Positions 16,610 through 26,250 are shown, counted from the first letter of the stretch. The stretch is 58,150 bases of DNA from Sedimenticola sp. (GCA_026984735.1 JALSRN010000043.1:1-58150); one strand, 5' to 3'. Made by a program: numbers and translations. The notes: generated by a model not told the origin, from the sequence alone.

Positions 16610-17434
16610 ATGAGTTGGCAGGCCGTGCCCGACCGGGAATACCAGGACATTCTCTACCACCACCATCCGGAGGGCGTCGCCCGCATCACCATCAACCGGC
16701 CCGAAGTGCGCAACGCCTTCCGGCCGCGCACGGTGATGGAGTTGATGGATGCTTTCCACCACGCCCACATGGCGCAGGAGATCGGCGTCATCGTGCTCAC
16801 CGGCGCCGGCAAAGAGGCTTTCTGCTCCGGCGGCGACCAGAAAGTGCGGGGCGATGAGGGGGGCTATCGGGACGAGCGGGGGGTGCACCATCTAAACGTG
16901 CTCGATCTGCAGATGCAGATCCGCCGCCTTCCCAAGCCGGTGGTGGCCCAGGTGGCGGGCTACGCCATCGGCGGCGGCCATGTATTGCACTTGGTGTGCG
17001 ACCTCACCATCGCCGCCGACAACGCCCGCTTCGGCCAGACCGGTCCGCGGGTGGGCTCTTTCGACGCCGGCCTGGGCGCCGGCATCCTGGCGCGCACGGT
17101 GGGACTGAAAAGAGCCAAGGAGATCTGGTTCCTCTGCCGCCAGTACGACGCCCAGGAGGCTTTGGCCATGGGACTGGTGAACGCCGTGGTGCCCTTGGAG
17201 CGGCTGGAGGAGGAGACGCTGGCCTGGTGCCGGCGGATGCTCAGACACTCGCCCACCGCCCTGCGCCTGCTCAAGGCGGGGTTCAACGCCGACACCGACG
17301 GCCTCGCCGGCATCCAGGAGCTGGCCGGCAACGCCACCGCGCTCTTCTACATGACCGCCGAGGGCCAGGAAGGGCGGGATGCCTTTCTGGAGAAGCGCGA
17401 GCCCGATTTCGGGCGCTTTCCCCGCCGGCCCTGA
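16610..17434 (+). CDS. menB: 1,4-Dihydroxy-2-naphthoyl-CoA synthase MenB
   Basis: 274 residues, crotonase fold. It closes the naphthoquinone ring from o-succinylbenzoyl-Co[29 protein letters not shown] and [10 protein letters not shown] are MenB-type oxyanion-hole and active-site segments, and the HNLD-like stretch HHLNVLDLQ is present. A clear AGGAG precedes the ATG. The stop shares a base with the menA start. Confidence 0.94.
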   Translation: MSWQAVPDREYQDILYHHHPEGVARITINRPEVRNAFRPRTVMELMDAFHHAHMAQEIGVIVLTGAGKEAFCSGGDQKVRGDEGGYRDERGVHHLNVLDLQMQIRRLPKPVVAQVAGYAIGGGHVLHLVCDLTIAADNARFGQTGPRVGSFDAGLGAGILARTVGLKRAKEIWFLCRQYDAQEALAMGLVNAVVPLERLEEETLAWCRRMLRHSPTALRLLKAGFNADTDGLAGIQELAGNATALFYMTAEGQEGRDAFLEKREPDFGRFPRRP

Positions 17435-18315
17435 TGGCGCCTCTCTCCGCCTGGCTCGCGGCCGTCCGCCCCACGACCTTGGGCCTCTCCATCAGTCCCG
17501 TGTTGGCAGGCACGGCCCTGGCGGTGGGCGATACCGGCCGTTTTCATCTCCCGGTCTTCGGGGCGGCGCTGGCGGCGGCGCTGCTCATACAGATCGGCAC
17601 CAATCTGCACAATGACGTGGCCGATCATCGCCGGGGCACCGACCGTCCCGGTCGCGCGGGCCCGCCGAGAGCGGTGGCCGAAGGGTGGCTCAGCGCCGCT
17701 GCCGTGGAGCGCGGCGCCTGGGCCGCTTTCTTCGCCGCTTTCCTGATCGGCGTCTATCTGGCGTGGGTGGGGGGCTGGCCCATCGTGGCGTTGGGGTTGG
17801 CTTCGCTGGCGGCGGGCGCCGCCTATTCGGGAGGGCCGCGTCCCCTCTCCTCCCTGCCGGTGGGAGAGCTCTTCGTGCTGCTCTTCTTCGGCTTGGCGGC
17901 AGTGGCGGGCAGCTACTATCTGCAAACGGGCGCGGTGACGCCGCGCGCGCTGCTGGCCGGGGCGGCGCTGGGGTCGCCGGCGGCCGCCGTGCTGGTGGTG
18001 AACAACCTGCGCGACCGGGAGGAGGACGCCCGATCGGGGCGAGCGACCCTGGCGGTGTTGCTGCCGGTATGGGGCAGCCGCCTGGAGTACACGCTGCTGA
18101 CGCTCGTCCCTTTCTTGTTGCTCGTTCCGTTGCTGCCTTTTCCCTGGCTCGGCCTGCCTTTGGCCGCATTGCCGGTCGCGCTCGCTTTGGTGCGGGCGCT
18201 GTGGCGGCTGCCGCCGGGGAGGGCGTTCAACGGCCTGTTGGCCCGGACCGCCCGGCTGGATCTGCTTCTAGGGCTGCTGTTCTCGTCCGCGGCGGTGGCG
18301 CCGCGAATGCTATGA
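17434..18315 (+). CDS. menA: 1,4-Dihydroxy-2-naphthoate polyprenyltransferase MenA
   Basis: 293 residues with eight to nine membrane helices. The UbiA-family prenyl-diphosphate motifs are NLHNDVADHRRGTD (first Asp-rich motif) and NNLRDREEDARSG (second). It attaches the isoprenoid tail, giving demethylmenaquinone. The start is the ATG that overlaps the menB stop (TGATG). Confidence 0.93.
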   Translation: MAPLSAWLAAVRPTTLGLSISPVLAGTALAVGDTGRFHLPVFGAALAAALLIQIGTNLHNDVADHRRGTDRPGRAGPPRAVAEGWLSAAAVERGAWAAFFAAFLIGVYLAWVGGWPIVALGLASLAAGAAYSGGPRPLSSLPVGELFVLLFFGLAAVAGSYYLQTGAVTPRALLAGAALGSPAAAVLVVNNLRDREEDARSGRATLAVLLPVWGSRLEYTLLTLVPFLLLVPLLPFPWLGLPLAALPVALALVRALWRLPPGRAFNGLLARTARLDLLLGLLFSSAAVAPRML

Positions 18316-18316
18316 T
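18308..18316 (+). promoter_or_regulatory. Extended -10 promoter for sppA
   Basis: TGC-TATGAT across the end of menA is an extended -10 element, 37 nt upstream of the sppA ATG. No strong -35 is visible, which is tolerated for extended -10 promoters. Confidence 0.4.
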
Positions 18317-18352
18317 CCCTTTCCATATCTTCACTGAGTTTCCGGTTTCGTC

Positions 18353-20116
18353 ATGAAGGGATTCGTCAAACAGGTGGCCGCCATGCTGGTGGCGCTGGTC
18401 CTCTTCCTGGTTCTGGGGCTGCTCTTCCTGGGCATGATTCTGGGAACCCAGGAAACGGCACCTTCCATCGAAGCGAAGACGCTGCTCACGCTGGACTTGG
18501 AGAACCCCATTTCCGACCGGCCCTCGCTGCAGCGCTTCTCCGACCTGGTGGACGACGCTTTGCGCGGGCGGGTGCGCCGCGGCTACGCGCTGCGGGAAGT
18601 GGTCGCCGCCATCGACCACGCGGCCGAAGACGACCGCATCAGCGGGCTCTTTCTCAAGGGAGAGGTGGCGCGCGAGGGTTACCGCTCGGGATGGGGCGCG
18701 CTGGCGGAGGTGCGGGCAGCCATCGAGCGTTTCCGCGCCAAGGGGAAGCCGGTGATCACCTGGCAGGAGAATCTGGACGAGGCGACGCTCTACGTGGTCT
18801 CTCCGGCGAACCGCATCCTGCTCCATCCTCTCGGGCTGGTGGAGTTCAACGGCCTGGCCGCCGAGACGCTCTATTTCCATGACGCCTTCGAGAAGTACGG
18901 CATCGGCGTCCAGGCGGTGCGCGTGGGGCGGTACAAGTCGGCGGTGGAACCGTTCGTGAAGAGCCACATGAGCGACGCGAACCGGGAACAGCTCGAAACC
19001 CTGCTGCGGGATCTCTTCGACGAGATCAGCGGCGCCATCGCTTCCAGCCGGGGAATCGATCCGCGGCGGTTGCGGCAGGTCGCCCGCGGCGAAGGGGTGC
19101 TGCAGGCGGAAGAAGCCAGGCGTATGGGGCTGGTCACTTCGGTCGCCTACTACGACGAGACGCTTCGGCGTCTGCGCGAGCTCACCGATACCGCGGCCGA
19201 CAAAGCCATCGAGCGCCAGATTGATGTGGCCGACTATTTCACGGCGCTCCGGCCCGAGCGATCCGAGGGCAAGGTGGCGGTGATCTACGCGGAAGGGGAG
19301 ATCGTCTCGGGCGACGAAGAACAGGAGGTGGGCGCGCGGCGCCTGGCGCGCCTTTTGCGCAAGGCGCGGCGGGACGAGAAAGTGAAGGCAGTGGTGCTGC
19401 GCATCAACAGCCCGGGCGGCAGCGCTTCGGCGGCGGACGTGATCGGCCGTGAAGTGGATCGGCTGAAGAAGCGCAAGCCGGTGGTGGTCTCCTTGGGGAG
19501 CGTGGCCGCTTCCGGCGGCTACTGGATCGCGGCCACCGCGGACCAAGTGTGGGCCGAGCCCACCACCCTCACCGGATCCATCGGGGTCTTCGGGCTCTTT
19601 TTCAACCTTCAGCGGCTGGCCAACGACCACGGCCTGAACCGGGAGGCGGTGCGCACGGCGCCGCGAGCCGACTTCTACAGCCTGTTCCGGCCCAAGAGCG
19701 AGGCGGAGTTGGCCACGGTGCGGCGCATCGTCGAAGGAGTCTATGACCGCTTCATGGAGCGGGTGGCGCGGGGACGGGCGCTTCCTTTGAAGCGGGTCCA
19801 GGCGTTGGCCCAGGGGCGGGTCTGGTCGGGAAAACGGGCTCTGGCCCTCGGCCTGGCGGATCGCGCCGGCGGTCTCCAGGAAGCGATCGCCGCCGCCGCG
19901 GAACGGGCGGGCCTGAAGAGTTACCAGATCCTCGAGTACCAGCGCGCCGAGAACTGGCTGGATGCGCTGATGCGGCAACTGGGCCTCGAGCCCGAAGAGG
20001 GCGATGCCCAGGAGTCTGGCATGAAAACGCTGTGGGGTGCTCTGGAGAAGCTGCTCCTCGTTGCCGACCGGCGGCATGTCCAGGCGCGTCTTCCCTTCGA
20101 TCTTTTCATTCGCTGA
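18353..20116 (+). CDS. sppA: Signal peptide peptidase SppA, 67K type
   Basis: 587 residues. One N-terminal membrane helix (about 8-32) is followed by the tandem ClpP-like domains of long SppA enzymes. The Lys of the dyad lies in VRVGRYKSAVEP and the nucleophilic Ser in SVAASGGYW. It degrades cleaved signal peptides at the periplasmic side of the inner membrane. A start upstream is not possible without entering menA. Confidence 0.93.
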   Translation: MKGFVKQVAAMLVALVLFLVLGLLFLGMILGTQETAPSIEAKTLLTLDLENPISDRPSLQRFSDLVDDALRGRVRRGYALREVVAAIDHAAEDDRISGLFLKGEVAREGYRSGWGALAEVRAAIERFRAKGKPVITWQENLDEATLYVVSPANRILLHPLGLVEFNGLAAETLYFHDAFEKYGIGVQAVRVGRYKSAVEPFVKSHMSDANREQLETLLRDLFDEISGAIASSRGIDPRRLRQVARGEGVLQAEEARRMGLVTSVAYYDETLRRLRELTDTAADKAIERQIDVADYFTALRPERSEGKVAVIYAEGEIVSGDEEQEVGARRLARLLRKARRDEKVKAVVLRINSPGGSASAADVIGREVDRLKKRKPVVVSLGSVAASGGYWIAATADQVWAEPTTLTGSIGVFGLFFNLQRLANDHGLNREAVRTAPRADFYSLFRPKSEAELATVRRIVEGVYDRFMERVARGRALPLKRVQALAQGRVWSGKRALALGLADRAGGLQEAIAAAAERAGLKSYQILEYQRAENWLDALMRQLGLEPEEGDAQESGMKTLWGALEKLLLVADRRHVQARLPFDLFIR

Positions 20117-20129
20117 CCAGGATTGAACG

Positions 20130-20825
20130 ATGAATCAGGAGACAGAAACGACCGATTCCGGCTCTGACGGGCGTCGGGGAATCAAGGGGAGCACCGTGGT
20201 CTGGATCGTTCTGGGTACGGTGCTGGTGACCGTGGCGCTCACTTGGTGGGCGTTGCGCACCTATCTCTATGCCCGTCCTTTCGAGCCGGTGCAGCTCACC
20301 CCCAAGGAGGAGGTCCGCCTCGATGCCAAGTTGCGGGCTTTGGGATACGACCCCGCTCCTGCAAATGGCTCGGGGAGAGGGGAGAGCGATCAGCAGTGGT
20401 TGCGGCCGGAGGCTTACCGCGAGGAGGCGGGCAAGCGCACTCTCTTTTTCACCGAACGGGAGCTCAACGCGCTCATTGCCAACAACCGCGATTTGGCGCG
20501 CCGCGTGGCGGTGGACCTGTCGGACGACCTGATCAGCGTGCGGGCCTTGATCCATGTGGATCCCGATTTTCCCATCCTGGGGGGCAAGACGTTACGGGTC
20601 TCCAGCGGCGTGGAACTGGCGTTCCGCAACGGGCGGCCGGTGGTCCAGCTGCGGGGAGTGAGCCTCATGGGGGTTCCCATTCCCGGCGCCTGGCTGGGGG
20701 GGCTGAAGAACGTGGATCTCATCCAGGAGTTCGGCGACGCCGGTGGCTTCTGGGAGGCTTTCGCCAAAGGGGTGGAGGACGTCCAGGTGGAGGACGGGCG
20801 ACTCAAGGTCACCCTGCGAGAGTAG
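20130..20825 (+). CDS. Single-pass membrane protein of unknown function
   Basis: 231 residues. A short cytosolic N-terminus, one membrane helix (about 22-44) and a periplasmic domain of alternating strands. The segment KRTLFFTERELNALIANN followed by VSSGVELAFRNGRPVVQLRGVSL recalls the layout of DUF2140/YpmS-type membrane-anchored proteins, but I cannot assign it firmly. It follows sppA by 13 nt on the same strand, so probably co-transcribed. Confidence 0.7.
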   Translation: MNQETETTDSGSDGRRGIKGSTVVWIVLGTVLVTVALTWWALRTYLYARPFEPVQLTPKEEVRLDAKLRALGYDPAPANGSGRGESDQQWLRPEAYREEAGKRTLFFTERELNALIANNRDLARRVAVDLSDDLISVRALIHVDPDFPILGGKTLRVSSGVELAFRNGRPVVQLRGVSLMGVPIPGAWLGGLKNVDLIQEFGDAGGFWEAFAKGVEDVQVEDGRLKVTLRE

Positions 20826-20830
20826 GAGCC

Positions 20831-20849
20831 CCCCGGCACATGGCCGGGG
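20831..20849. terminator. Hairpin between convergent genes
   Basis: CCCCGG and CCGGGG arms around a 7-base loop, extended by CC/GG past a bulge, in the 36-bp gap between two convergent genes. No U tract on either strand, so terminator function is uncertain. Confidence 0.35.
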
Positions 20850-20861
20850 AGGGCGGTGCCG

Positions 20862-21197
20862 CTACGCTTTCGCTTCCTGCACCGAGGCTTCCGGCGCGTT
20901 CCTGGCCACGGAATCGATGCCGTTGTTGCGGCCCCTTTCGGTCTTGTACATCTGGCTCTTGCCGATCACCTGGCCGTTGGTGGCGTTGAGGGTAAAGAAG
21001 AATTTGCCGTTCTTGGCCACCTTTTTCTCGAACCGTTTCGGATCCTGGCTGTTTTTGCGCACCGATTCGATGCCGTTGTCCCGGCTCTTGGCCGAGGCGT
21101 ACCCCTGGCTCTGGAGAATGGTTTCGCCGTTGCCGGCCTTGAGAACGAAGTAGTGCTTGCCGTCCTTGCCGACGGAAGTCACGAATTTCCCAGCCAT
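20862..21197 (-). CDS. DUF1508 (YegP-like) tandem-repeat protein
   Basis: 111 residues made of two copies of a 50-residue unit: first GKHYFVLKAGNGETILQSQ...RDNGIESVRKN, second GKFFFTLNATNGQVIGKSQ...RNNGIDSVARN. This is the DUF1508 family, soluble alpha/beta proteins of unknown function found widely in proteobacteria. It has a very strong ribosome binding site (AGGAGG, 5 nt before the ATG), suggesting high expression. It is the last gene of the leftward set. Confidence 0.9.
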   Translation of the reverse strand: MAGKFVTSVGKDGKHYFVLKAGNGETILQSQGYASAKSRDNGIESVRKNSQDPKRFEKKVAKNGKFFFTLNATNGQVIGKSQMYKTERGRNNGIDSVARNAPEASVQEAKA

Positions 21198-21237
21198 TGG
21201 TATCCTCCTTTTGCGTTGGTTGAGGGATCGTGTTTTT

Positions 21238-21660
21238 TCAGGTCTGTTCGATTTCGTCCACGTCCACCTGGCCGGTAAGGCGGCGCCGCACGTGGGACCA
21301 TGAGATGCCGATGGCGAGCAGGACCGACAGCAGAACGAGCGCGACCCAGCTCAGCGTGGAAGGATTGTTGAGAGAGAGCCACCCGTAATAGACCATGGCC
21401 CACACCAAGGTTCCGAACAGCGCTGTCACCAGGAGGGCGCCGAAAAAGCCGAGAGAGCGGGCGGTGGCGCGGAGAAAGATGACCCAGCCGATGACCAGCA
21501 GAACCGCGCTGAGCAAAATCAGCGGATCGAGTTTGTTGCTGCTGTTTCGTACCCAGTGGACCCAGGAGTAGCCCGAAGGGTTGTAGGTGGTGAAAACCAG
21601 AAAGAGCGCGGCGCCCAAACGAATGAGGAAATTGGGCCAGCCGAAGGTGGATCCTGCCAT
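21238..21660 (-). CDS. Four-helix membrane protein, DUF6524-like
   Basis: 140 residues with four predicted membrane helices and a charged C-terminus (QVDVDEIEQT). The N-terminal FTTYNPSGYSWVHWV is a recognisable signature of small conserved proteobacterial membrane proteins now placed in DUF6524. Function unknown. It sits 51 nt after the SirB-like gene on the same strand. Confidence 0.78.
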   Translation of the reverse strand: MAGSTFGWPNFLIRLGAALFLVFTTYNPSGYSWVHWVRNSSNKLDPLILLSAVLLVIGWVIFLRATARSLGFFGALLVTALFGTLVWAMVYYGWLSLNNPSTLSWVALVLLSVLLAIGISWSHVRRRLTGQVDVDEIEQT

Positions 21661-21711
21661 GGACGCATTCCCGAAGCCGAAGGATGAACCGGAGTATATA
21701 GGAGTTGCGCC

Positions 21712-22089
21712 CTACCAGGGAAGCGGGTTCTTGGTCAAGGCCACGCCCACCATGTAGGCGAAAGAGGCGTAGGCCAGCAGCAGCGCCGGGATTCGGTGGG
21801 AGAGCTTCGCTCCCCGGAGGGCGACGGCGCCCGCCAGAACGTAGAGCACCAACGCCGCCAGCTTGGCGGTGAGCCAGGGGGTGGTCACCGGATACTGGTG
21901 GCGTAGGTAGGCCAGTCCCAGCCCGCTGAAGAAGAGCAAGGTGTCGATGAAGTGGGGAACCGTGCGCACCCAACGGCGGCGCAGCAGGCGGGAGCCCGTC
22001 AGCATGAGGCCGGCGCGCAGAGTGAAGCCGGTGATGGAGAGCACCACGCAGCTCAGGTGGGTGAGCTTGAGCAGGCTGTAGTCAATCAC
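21712..22089 (-). CDS. SirB-family membrane protein
   Basis: 125 residues, four membrane helices; [19 protein letters not shown] and [18 protein letters not shown] match the SirB (SirB2-like) family, whose function is not established. The start is a GTG at 22089 that overlaps the end of nadA, so the two are translationally coupled. Confidence 0.82.
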   Translation of the reverse strand: MIDYSLLKLTHLSCVVLSITGFTLRAGLMLTGSRLLRRRWVRTVPHFIDTLLFFSGLGLAYLRHQYPVTTPWLTAKLAALVLYVLAGAVALRGAKLSHRIPALLLAYASFAYMVGVALTKNPLPW

Positions 22090-23146
22090 CGGCGGGCTTG
22101 GCGCCGATGCCGTGTTCGCGCGCGAAATCGAGCATGCGTTGGATGGGCACCACAGCGCGCTCGCGGACTGCTTCGTTGATGAGAATCTCGTTGTCGCCGC
22201 GCTCCAGCACCCGCTCCAGGTTCTGAAGCGCGTTCATGGCCATCCAGGGACAGTGTCCGCAGGAGACGCAAGTGGCGCCTTCGCCGGCGGTCGGGGCGAT
22301 GAGCAGCTTCTTGCCGCCGGCCATCTGCTGCATCTTCCAGAAGATGCCCTCGTCCGTGGCGACGATGAACTCCTGGTTGGGTAGCTCGTGCACCGCTTTG
22401 ATGAGCGCGGTGGTGGAGCCCACCACGTCGGCCTGCTCGATCACCGCTTCCGGGGATTCGGGATGCACCAGCACGGCGGCGTCGGGGTGAAGGCGCCTCA
22501 ACCGCTGCAGGGCGAAGGACTTGAACTCTTCATGCACCACGCAGGAGCCCTGCCAGAGCAGCATTTCGGCGCCGGTCTGTCGCTGGATGTAGTGGCCCAG
22601 ATGGCGGTCCGGCGCCCACAGCACCTTTTCCCCTCGGGAGGCCAGGTGTTTGACGATGGGCAGGGCGATGCTGGAGGTGACCATCCAGTCGGCGCGCGCT
22701 TTCACCTCGGCGCTGGTATTGGCGTAGACCACCACGGTGTGGTCGGGGTGGGCGTCGCAGAACTCGCTGAACTCGTCCGCCGGGCAGCCCTCGTCGAGGG
22801 AACAGGTGGCGTGGAGGTCGGGCATCAATACCCGTTTCTCCGGGTTGAGGATCTTGGAGGTTTCCCCCATGAAGCGCACTCCGCACACCACCAGGGTGTC
22901 GGCGCCGGTGGTGGTGCCGTAGCGCGCCATCTCCAGGGAGTCGGCCACGCAGCCGCCCGTCTCCTCGGCCAGCGCCTGCAGGTCGCCGTCCACGTAGTAG
23001 TGGGCCACCAGCACCGCGTTGCGCTCCTCGAGGAGCTTTTTGATGCGTTCCTTCAGAGCCTCCTTCTCCGGCTCGGACAGTTCCGGCCACTCGGGGCGGG
23101 GTGGAACCTCAATCTTCCTGCGGGCGGTCTCTTCTACGGCGATCAT
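22082..23146 (-). CDS. nadA: Quinolinate synthase NadA
   Basis: 354 residues. It condenses iminoaspartate with dihydroxyacetone phosphate in NAD synthesis, using a [4Fe-4S] cluster. Visible family features are [40 protein letters not shown], the [11 protein letters not shown] segment and a C-terminal [13 protein letters not shown]. Length matches the family. It lies downstream of the ROK kinase gene with an 82-bp gap and overlaps the SirB-like gene. Confidence 0.95.
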   Translation of the reverse strand: MIAVEETARRKIEVPPRPEWPELSEPEKEALKERIKKLLEERNAVLVAHYYVDGDLQALAEETGGCVADSLEMARYGTTTGADTLVVCGVRFMGETSKILNPEKRVLMPDLHATCSLDEGCPADEFSEFCDAHPDHTVVVYANTSAEVKARADWMVTSSIALPIVKHLASRGEKVLWAPDRHLGHYIQRQTGAEMLLWQGSCVVHEEFKSFALQRLRRLHPDAAVLVHPESPEAVIEQADVVGSTTALIKAVHELPNQEFIVATDEGIFWKMQQMAGGKKLLIAPTAGEGATCVSCGHCPWMAMNALQNLERVLERGDNEILINEAVRERAVVPIQRMLDFAREHGIGAKPAGD

Positions 23147-23228
23147 GTTCGGCGGATACTCGTGAAGGTGTGGTGCGTTGGTCCTGGTCTTTTTCTAAAC
23201 GACCCGGAATCCTCAAAAAAGTTTACCA

Positions 23229-24131
23229 TTACACTTGGTCTTTCCACAGCCAGGCCGCGCCCCGCACGCCGCTGCTGTCGCCGTGGAGGGGCGGCAGCAG
23301 ACGGGTGGCCACGGTGTCGGAGAAGACATGTTCACGCCATAGCCGTGGCACGTTTTCGTAGAGCCGGCCGATGGCGGAGAGGCCTCCTCCCAGCACGATG
23401 ACCTCCGGGTCCAACACGTTGATGATGCTGGCCAGGCCGCGCGCAAGGCGCTCCTCGTAGCGCCGTAGGGTGGCGATGGCCCGCATCTCTCCTGCTTCGG
23501 CCCGGGAGGCGATCTCGCGGGCGGTGAGGATCTCCCCCGCGCGGCGCTGGTGGTCGTTCTCCATGCCCGGTCCCGACAGATAGGTCTCGATGCAGCCGCG
23601 CCGCCCGCAGTAACAGGCCGGCCCCGGTAGCTCGTCGGAGCGTGGCCAGGGAAGCGGGTTGTGTCCCCACTCGCCGGTAACCGCGTTGACCCCTTGCAGC
23701 AGCTTGCCCTGGACCGCCACGCCGCCGCCCGTTCCGGTGCCGAGAATGACGCCGAACACCACTCCGGCGCCCGCGCCGGCGCCGTCCACCGCTTCGGAGA
23801 GGGTGAAACAGTCGGCGTCGTTGGCGATGCGCAGGGGGCGCCGCAGCCGGCGTCGTAGATCCTCGTGCAGGGGGCGGCCGTTGAGGCAGGTGGAGTTGGC
23901 GTTGCGCATCAGCCTGGTGGCGGGGGAAGGAGAGCCCGGCGTCCCCAGCCCCAGAGGGAGGCGCGCGCCGGCCTCCTTTTCGAGCTCCTCATGGAGAGCC
24001 GCGATGGCCTCGAGAGTGGCTGCGTAATCGCCGGCGGGCGTCGGCACTCTGCGGCGGAAACGGACGGCGCCGGCGTCGTCCAGCAGGACGCCCTCAATCT
24101 TGGTGCCTCCCAGATCGACGCCGGCCAGCAC
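23229..24131 (-). CDS. ROK-family sugar kinase (fructokinase/N-acetylhexosamine kinase type)
   Basis: 300 residues, GTG start. DLGGTKIEGVL is the N-terminal phosphate motif, GLGTPGSP and GTGTGGG are the other ATPase motifs, and GHNPLPWP plus the zinc site CYCGRRGCIETYLSG are the ROK signature. The substrate (fructose, glucose, mannose or an amino sugar) cannot be told from sequence. It starts 3 nt after the dynamin-like gene, so the two are one transcript. Confidence 0.88.
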   Translation of the reverse strand: MLAGVDLGGTKIEGVLLDDAGAVRFRRRVPTPAGDYAATLEAIAALHEELEKEAGARLPLGLGTPGSPSPATRLMRNANSTCLNGRPLHEDLRRRLRRPLRIANDADCFTLSEAVDGAGAGAGVVFGVILGTGTGGGVAVQGKLLQGVNAVTGEWGHNPLPWPRSDELPGPACYCGRRGCIETYLSGPGMENDHQRRAGEILTAREIASRAEAGEMRAIATLRRYEERLARGLASIINVLDPEVIVLGGGLSAIGRLYENVPRLWREHVFSDTVATRLLPPLHGDSSGVRGAAWLWKDQV

Positions 24132-24134
24132 GCT

Positions 24135-25622
24135 TCAGCGCTCTTGTTCGACGGGAACGGCGCTCTCCGCCGGTTTTTCTGGAGAAGAGGGTTCCGGTTC
24201 CTCGACGCTTCCCGAAGGATTGGTGAAGCGGTCGTTGAGTTTCTGGATGTAGCCGTCCGCCTCGGCGATGACCGCGGCCAGCGCTTCCCGGCTGTGTCGT
24301 CCCCATCCGGCCGGCGATGCGGCGAAAAGGGTGCGCCAGAAGCGGGTGGAACGGCGGAAGGCGCCGGTCAGATCGAGGCGGCGGCTCACCCGTCGCTGCT
24401 GCTTGCGGAGCCAGCGCGACAGACTGCGGGCCGCGAGTCGGCGCATGCCGAAATGGAGCGCCAGCAGCAGGGCCAGGAGCGCCGCGAGGGTGCCGAGGGT
24501 ATGGCCGGCGGAGGCGGTGAACCACTGCCAGAAAGCGCCTCCATGGCCTCCGGCGGCCAGCAACAGGGCCAGGATGGCGAGCGTGCCCAAAACGACGGCG
24601 TCGCCCCAAAGCGTGCGCTTTTTCCATTTCGCCAGCGCCTCTTTGAGGATGGGAAGCGCTTTGTCCTCGATCTCCCGGGCGGTCTTCTCCAGCGAGCCGA
24701 TGATGCGGTAGGCGCGGCTCACTTCCACTTCGGTCATCTGGTCGTAGATCTCCGACAGGTCCCGGTCCCGTTTGGATTCATAGCGCTCGCGCAACCTTTC
24801 GTCTTCGATGGGAACCGAGGCGCTGGGGCTGTAGATGGTGTAGAAGCGGCCGGCGGTGAGTCCGTGCTCGCCCAATGCCCGCTGCCAGGCGGCGATCACC
24901 TCCTCGGGGTTGTCTTCGTTGGCGGAGGTGTCGAGCTGATTGAGAATGTAAAGAAACTTGTCCGAATCGGGGCGGTGAATGGTGTCCGCCACCAGGTGCT
25001 TGAGGGTGTCGCGCATGGCGCCGGGCTCGGGGTGGCGGGCATCGAAGAAGACCAGCACCAGATCGGAGAGATCGATCATGTGATCGGTGATGCGCAGGGT
25101 GGAGGTGCGCTGGGCGTCGGCGTCGAAGCCGGGGGAGTCGATGAGGATCTTCCCCTTGAGGCGCTCGCTGTTGCAGGTCTTGAGTTGCAGATAGGCGTCG
25201 ATGCGGTCGCCTTCCCCCTCCGCCACCGCCTCGATCTCCCGGCTGAACTTGTAGAAGGGAAAGCGGGGATCGGAATCGAGCGCCACTCCCGGCAGCGTAT
25301 GAGGCTCCGCGTCTTCGCTGTAGCAGATGACGGTGAACTTGTCGTCCACCGCCTGGCTGCCGGCGCGTTGGAGTTTTTGGCCGAGATAGTCGTTGATGAA
25401 GGTGGATTTGCCGGCGGAGAAGGTGCCCAGAATGGAGATCAGGGGCCACCAGGGAATGCGGGTGGCGAAGGAGTCCTCCTGTTGGAGCAACCCCATGCGG
25501 CGGGCGACTCGGTCGAGATCGCGAAAACTCTGTACCGCCTTCAGCAGAAGAGGGTTTTCCCTGGCGAGGTGGCTCTCCAGTTTCTTCAGCCTGTCGTCGA
25601 TGAGCCGGGTTTCGTTGGACAT
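24135..25622 (-). CDS. Dynamin-like membrane GTPase
   Basis: 495 residues. The GTPase domain has G1 GTFSAGKST (66-74), G3 DSPGFD and G4 NQLD. A helical region follows, then two hydrophobic segments (about 345-385) separated by a short loop rich in Gly and Trp, and an Arg-rich region; this suits a bacterial dynamin-family protein that binds or remodels membranes. The C-terminal 40 residues are polar and Pro/Glu-rich. It heads the leftward set. The biological role is unknown. Confidence 0.82.
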   Translation of the reverse strand: MSNETRLIDDRLKKLESHLARENPLLLKAVQSFRDLDRVARRMGLLQQEDSFATRIPWWPLISILGTFSAGKSTFINDYLGQKLQRAGSQAVDDKFTVICYSEDAEPHTLPGVALDSDPRFPFYKFSREIEAVAEGEGDRIDAYLQLKTCNSERLKGKILIDSPGFDADAQRTSTLRITDHMIDLSDLVLVFFDARHPEPGAMRDTLKHLVADTIHRPDSDKFLYILNQLDTSANEDNPEEVIAAWQRALGEHGLTAGRFYTIYSPSASVPIEDERLRERYESKRDRDLSEIYDQMTEVEVSRAYRIIGSLEKTAREIEDKALPILKEALAKWKKRTLWGDAVVLGTLAILALLLAAGGHGGAFWQWFTASAGHTLGTLAALLALLLALHFGMRRLAARSLSRWLRKQQRRVSRRLDLTGAFRRSTRFWRTLFAASPAGWGRHSREALAAVIAEADGYIQKLNDRFTNPSGSVEEPEPSSPEKPAESAVPVEQER

Positions 25623-25744
25623 CGTGTCACCTGTTCGTCGTCATGTGGAAGGTTGGCTGCAAATGGTACTCCCGGCAAGTTCCCGGCGGTAGTCCAGCCT
25701 CGGCATATTCTGGTGGGGAGCGATATGCAAAAGCCACGTGGTTA

Positions 25745-25773
25745 TGGAAAAAAAGGGCGGAATATCGGATAAT
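25745..25773 (+). promoter_or_regulatory. Promoter of the SCP2-like gene
   Basis: TGGAAA (-35, 4 of 6) and GATAAT (-10, 5 of 6) are separated by 17 nt in the 232-bp gap between the divergent GTPase and SCP2-like genes. Confidence 0.42.
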
Positions 25774-25854
25774 CTGCTGCCGCCCCCTCGATGGGGAGAA
25801 ACGACAAGAAACACAGGCTTTTGGTGGATCACTGAAGGATAACTGGAGGGTTTC

Positions 25855-26250
25855 ATGGCTGAACTGTTTTCTGCGGAGTGGATGGCCTCGTTTGCACAGA
25901 AGTGGAACGAAGAACCTGAACTGACGGAGCCACTGGGCGAGATCGGTTTCAACAGCACCATCGGTTACGGTTTCCCCGACGACGACCAGCCCACGGGCGT
26001 GCTGGTGGTGGAGAACGGCAAGGCGGTATCCGGCGGTGCTTACGAAGGCCAGGAACTGAACTGGGACATCCGCGCGTCGGAAGAGCAGTGGAAGAAGTGG
26101 ATGGCTAAGCCGCCGGGCATGATGGGGCTGGGCACCGCTTTCGCTTCCGGCAAGATGAAGTTCAAGGTGGGCGACTACGCCTCCATGCTGAAGGAGCCTC
26201 GAATGGCCAAACCCTTCATCAAGAGCTTTTCGGTGATGGCAAAGGCCTGA
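25855..26250 (+). CDS. SCP2-like sterol/lipid-binding domain protein
   Basis: 131 residues. GIGFNSTIGYGF-like and VLVVENGKAVSGGAYEGQELNWDIRA strands followed by EEQWKKWMAKPPG and the KMKFKVGDYASML segment give the SCP2 sterol-carrier fold. No signal peptide, so cytosolic. GGAGG precedes the ATG. Such small SCP2 proteins bind hydrophobic ligands such as lipids or acyl-CoA. It lies 85 nt upstream of an RND pump pair, so a link with hydrophobic substrates is possible but unproven. Confidence 0.72.
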   Translation: MAELFSAEWMASFAQKWNEEPELTEPLGEIGFNSTIGYGFPDDDQPTGVLVVENGKAVSGGAYEGQELNWDIRASEEQWKKWMAKPPGMMGLGTAFASGKMKFKVGDYASMLKEPRMAKPFIKSFSVMAKA

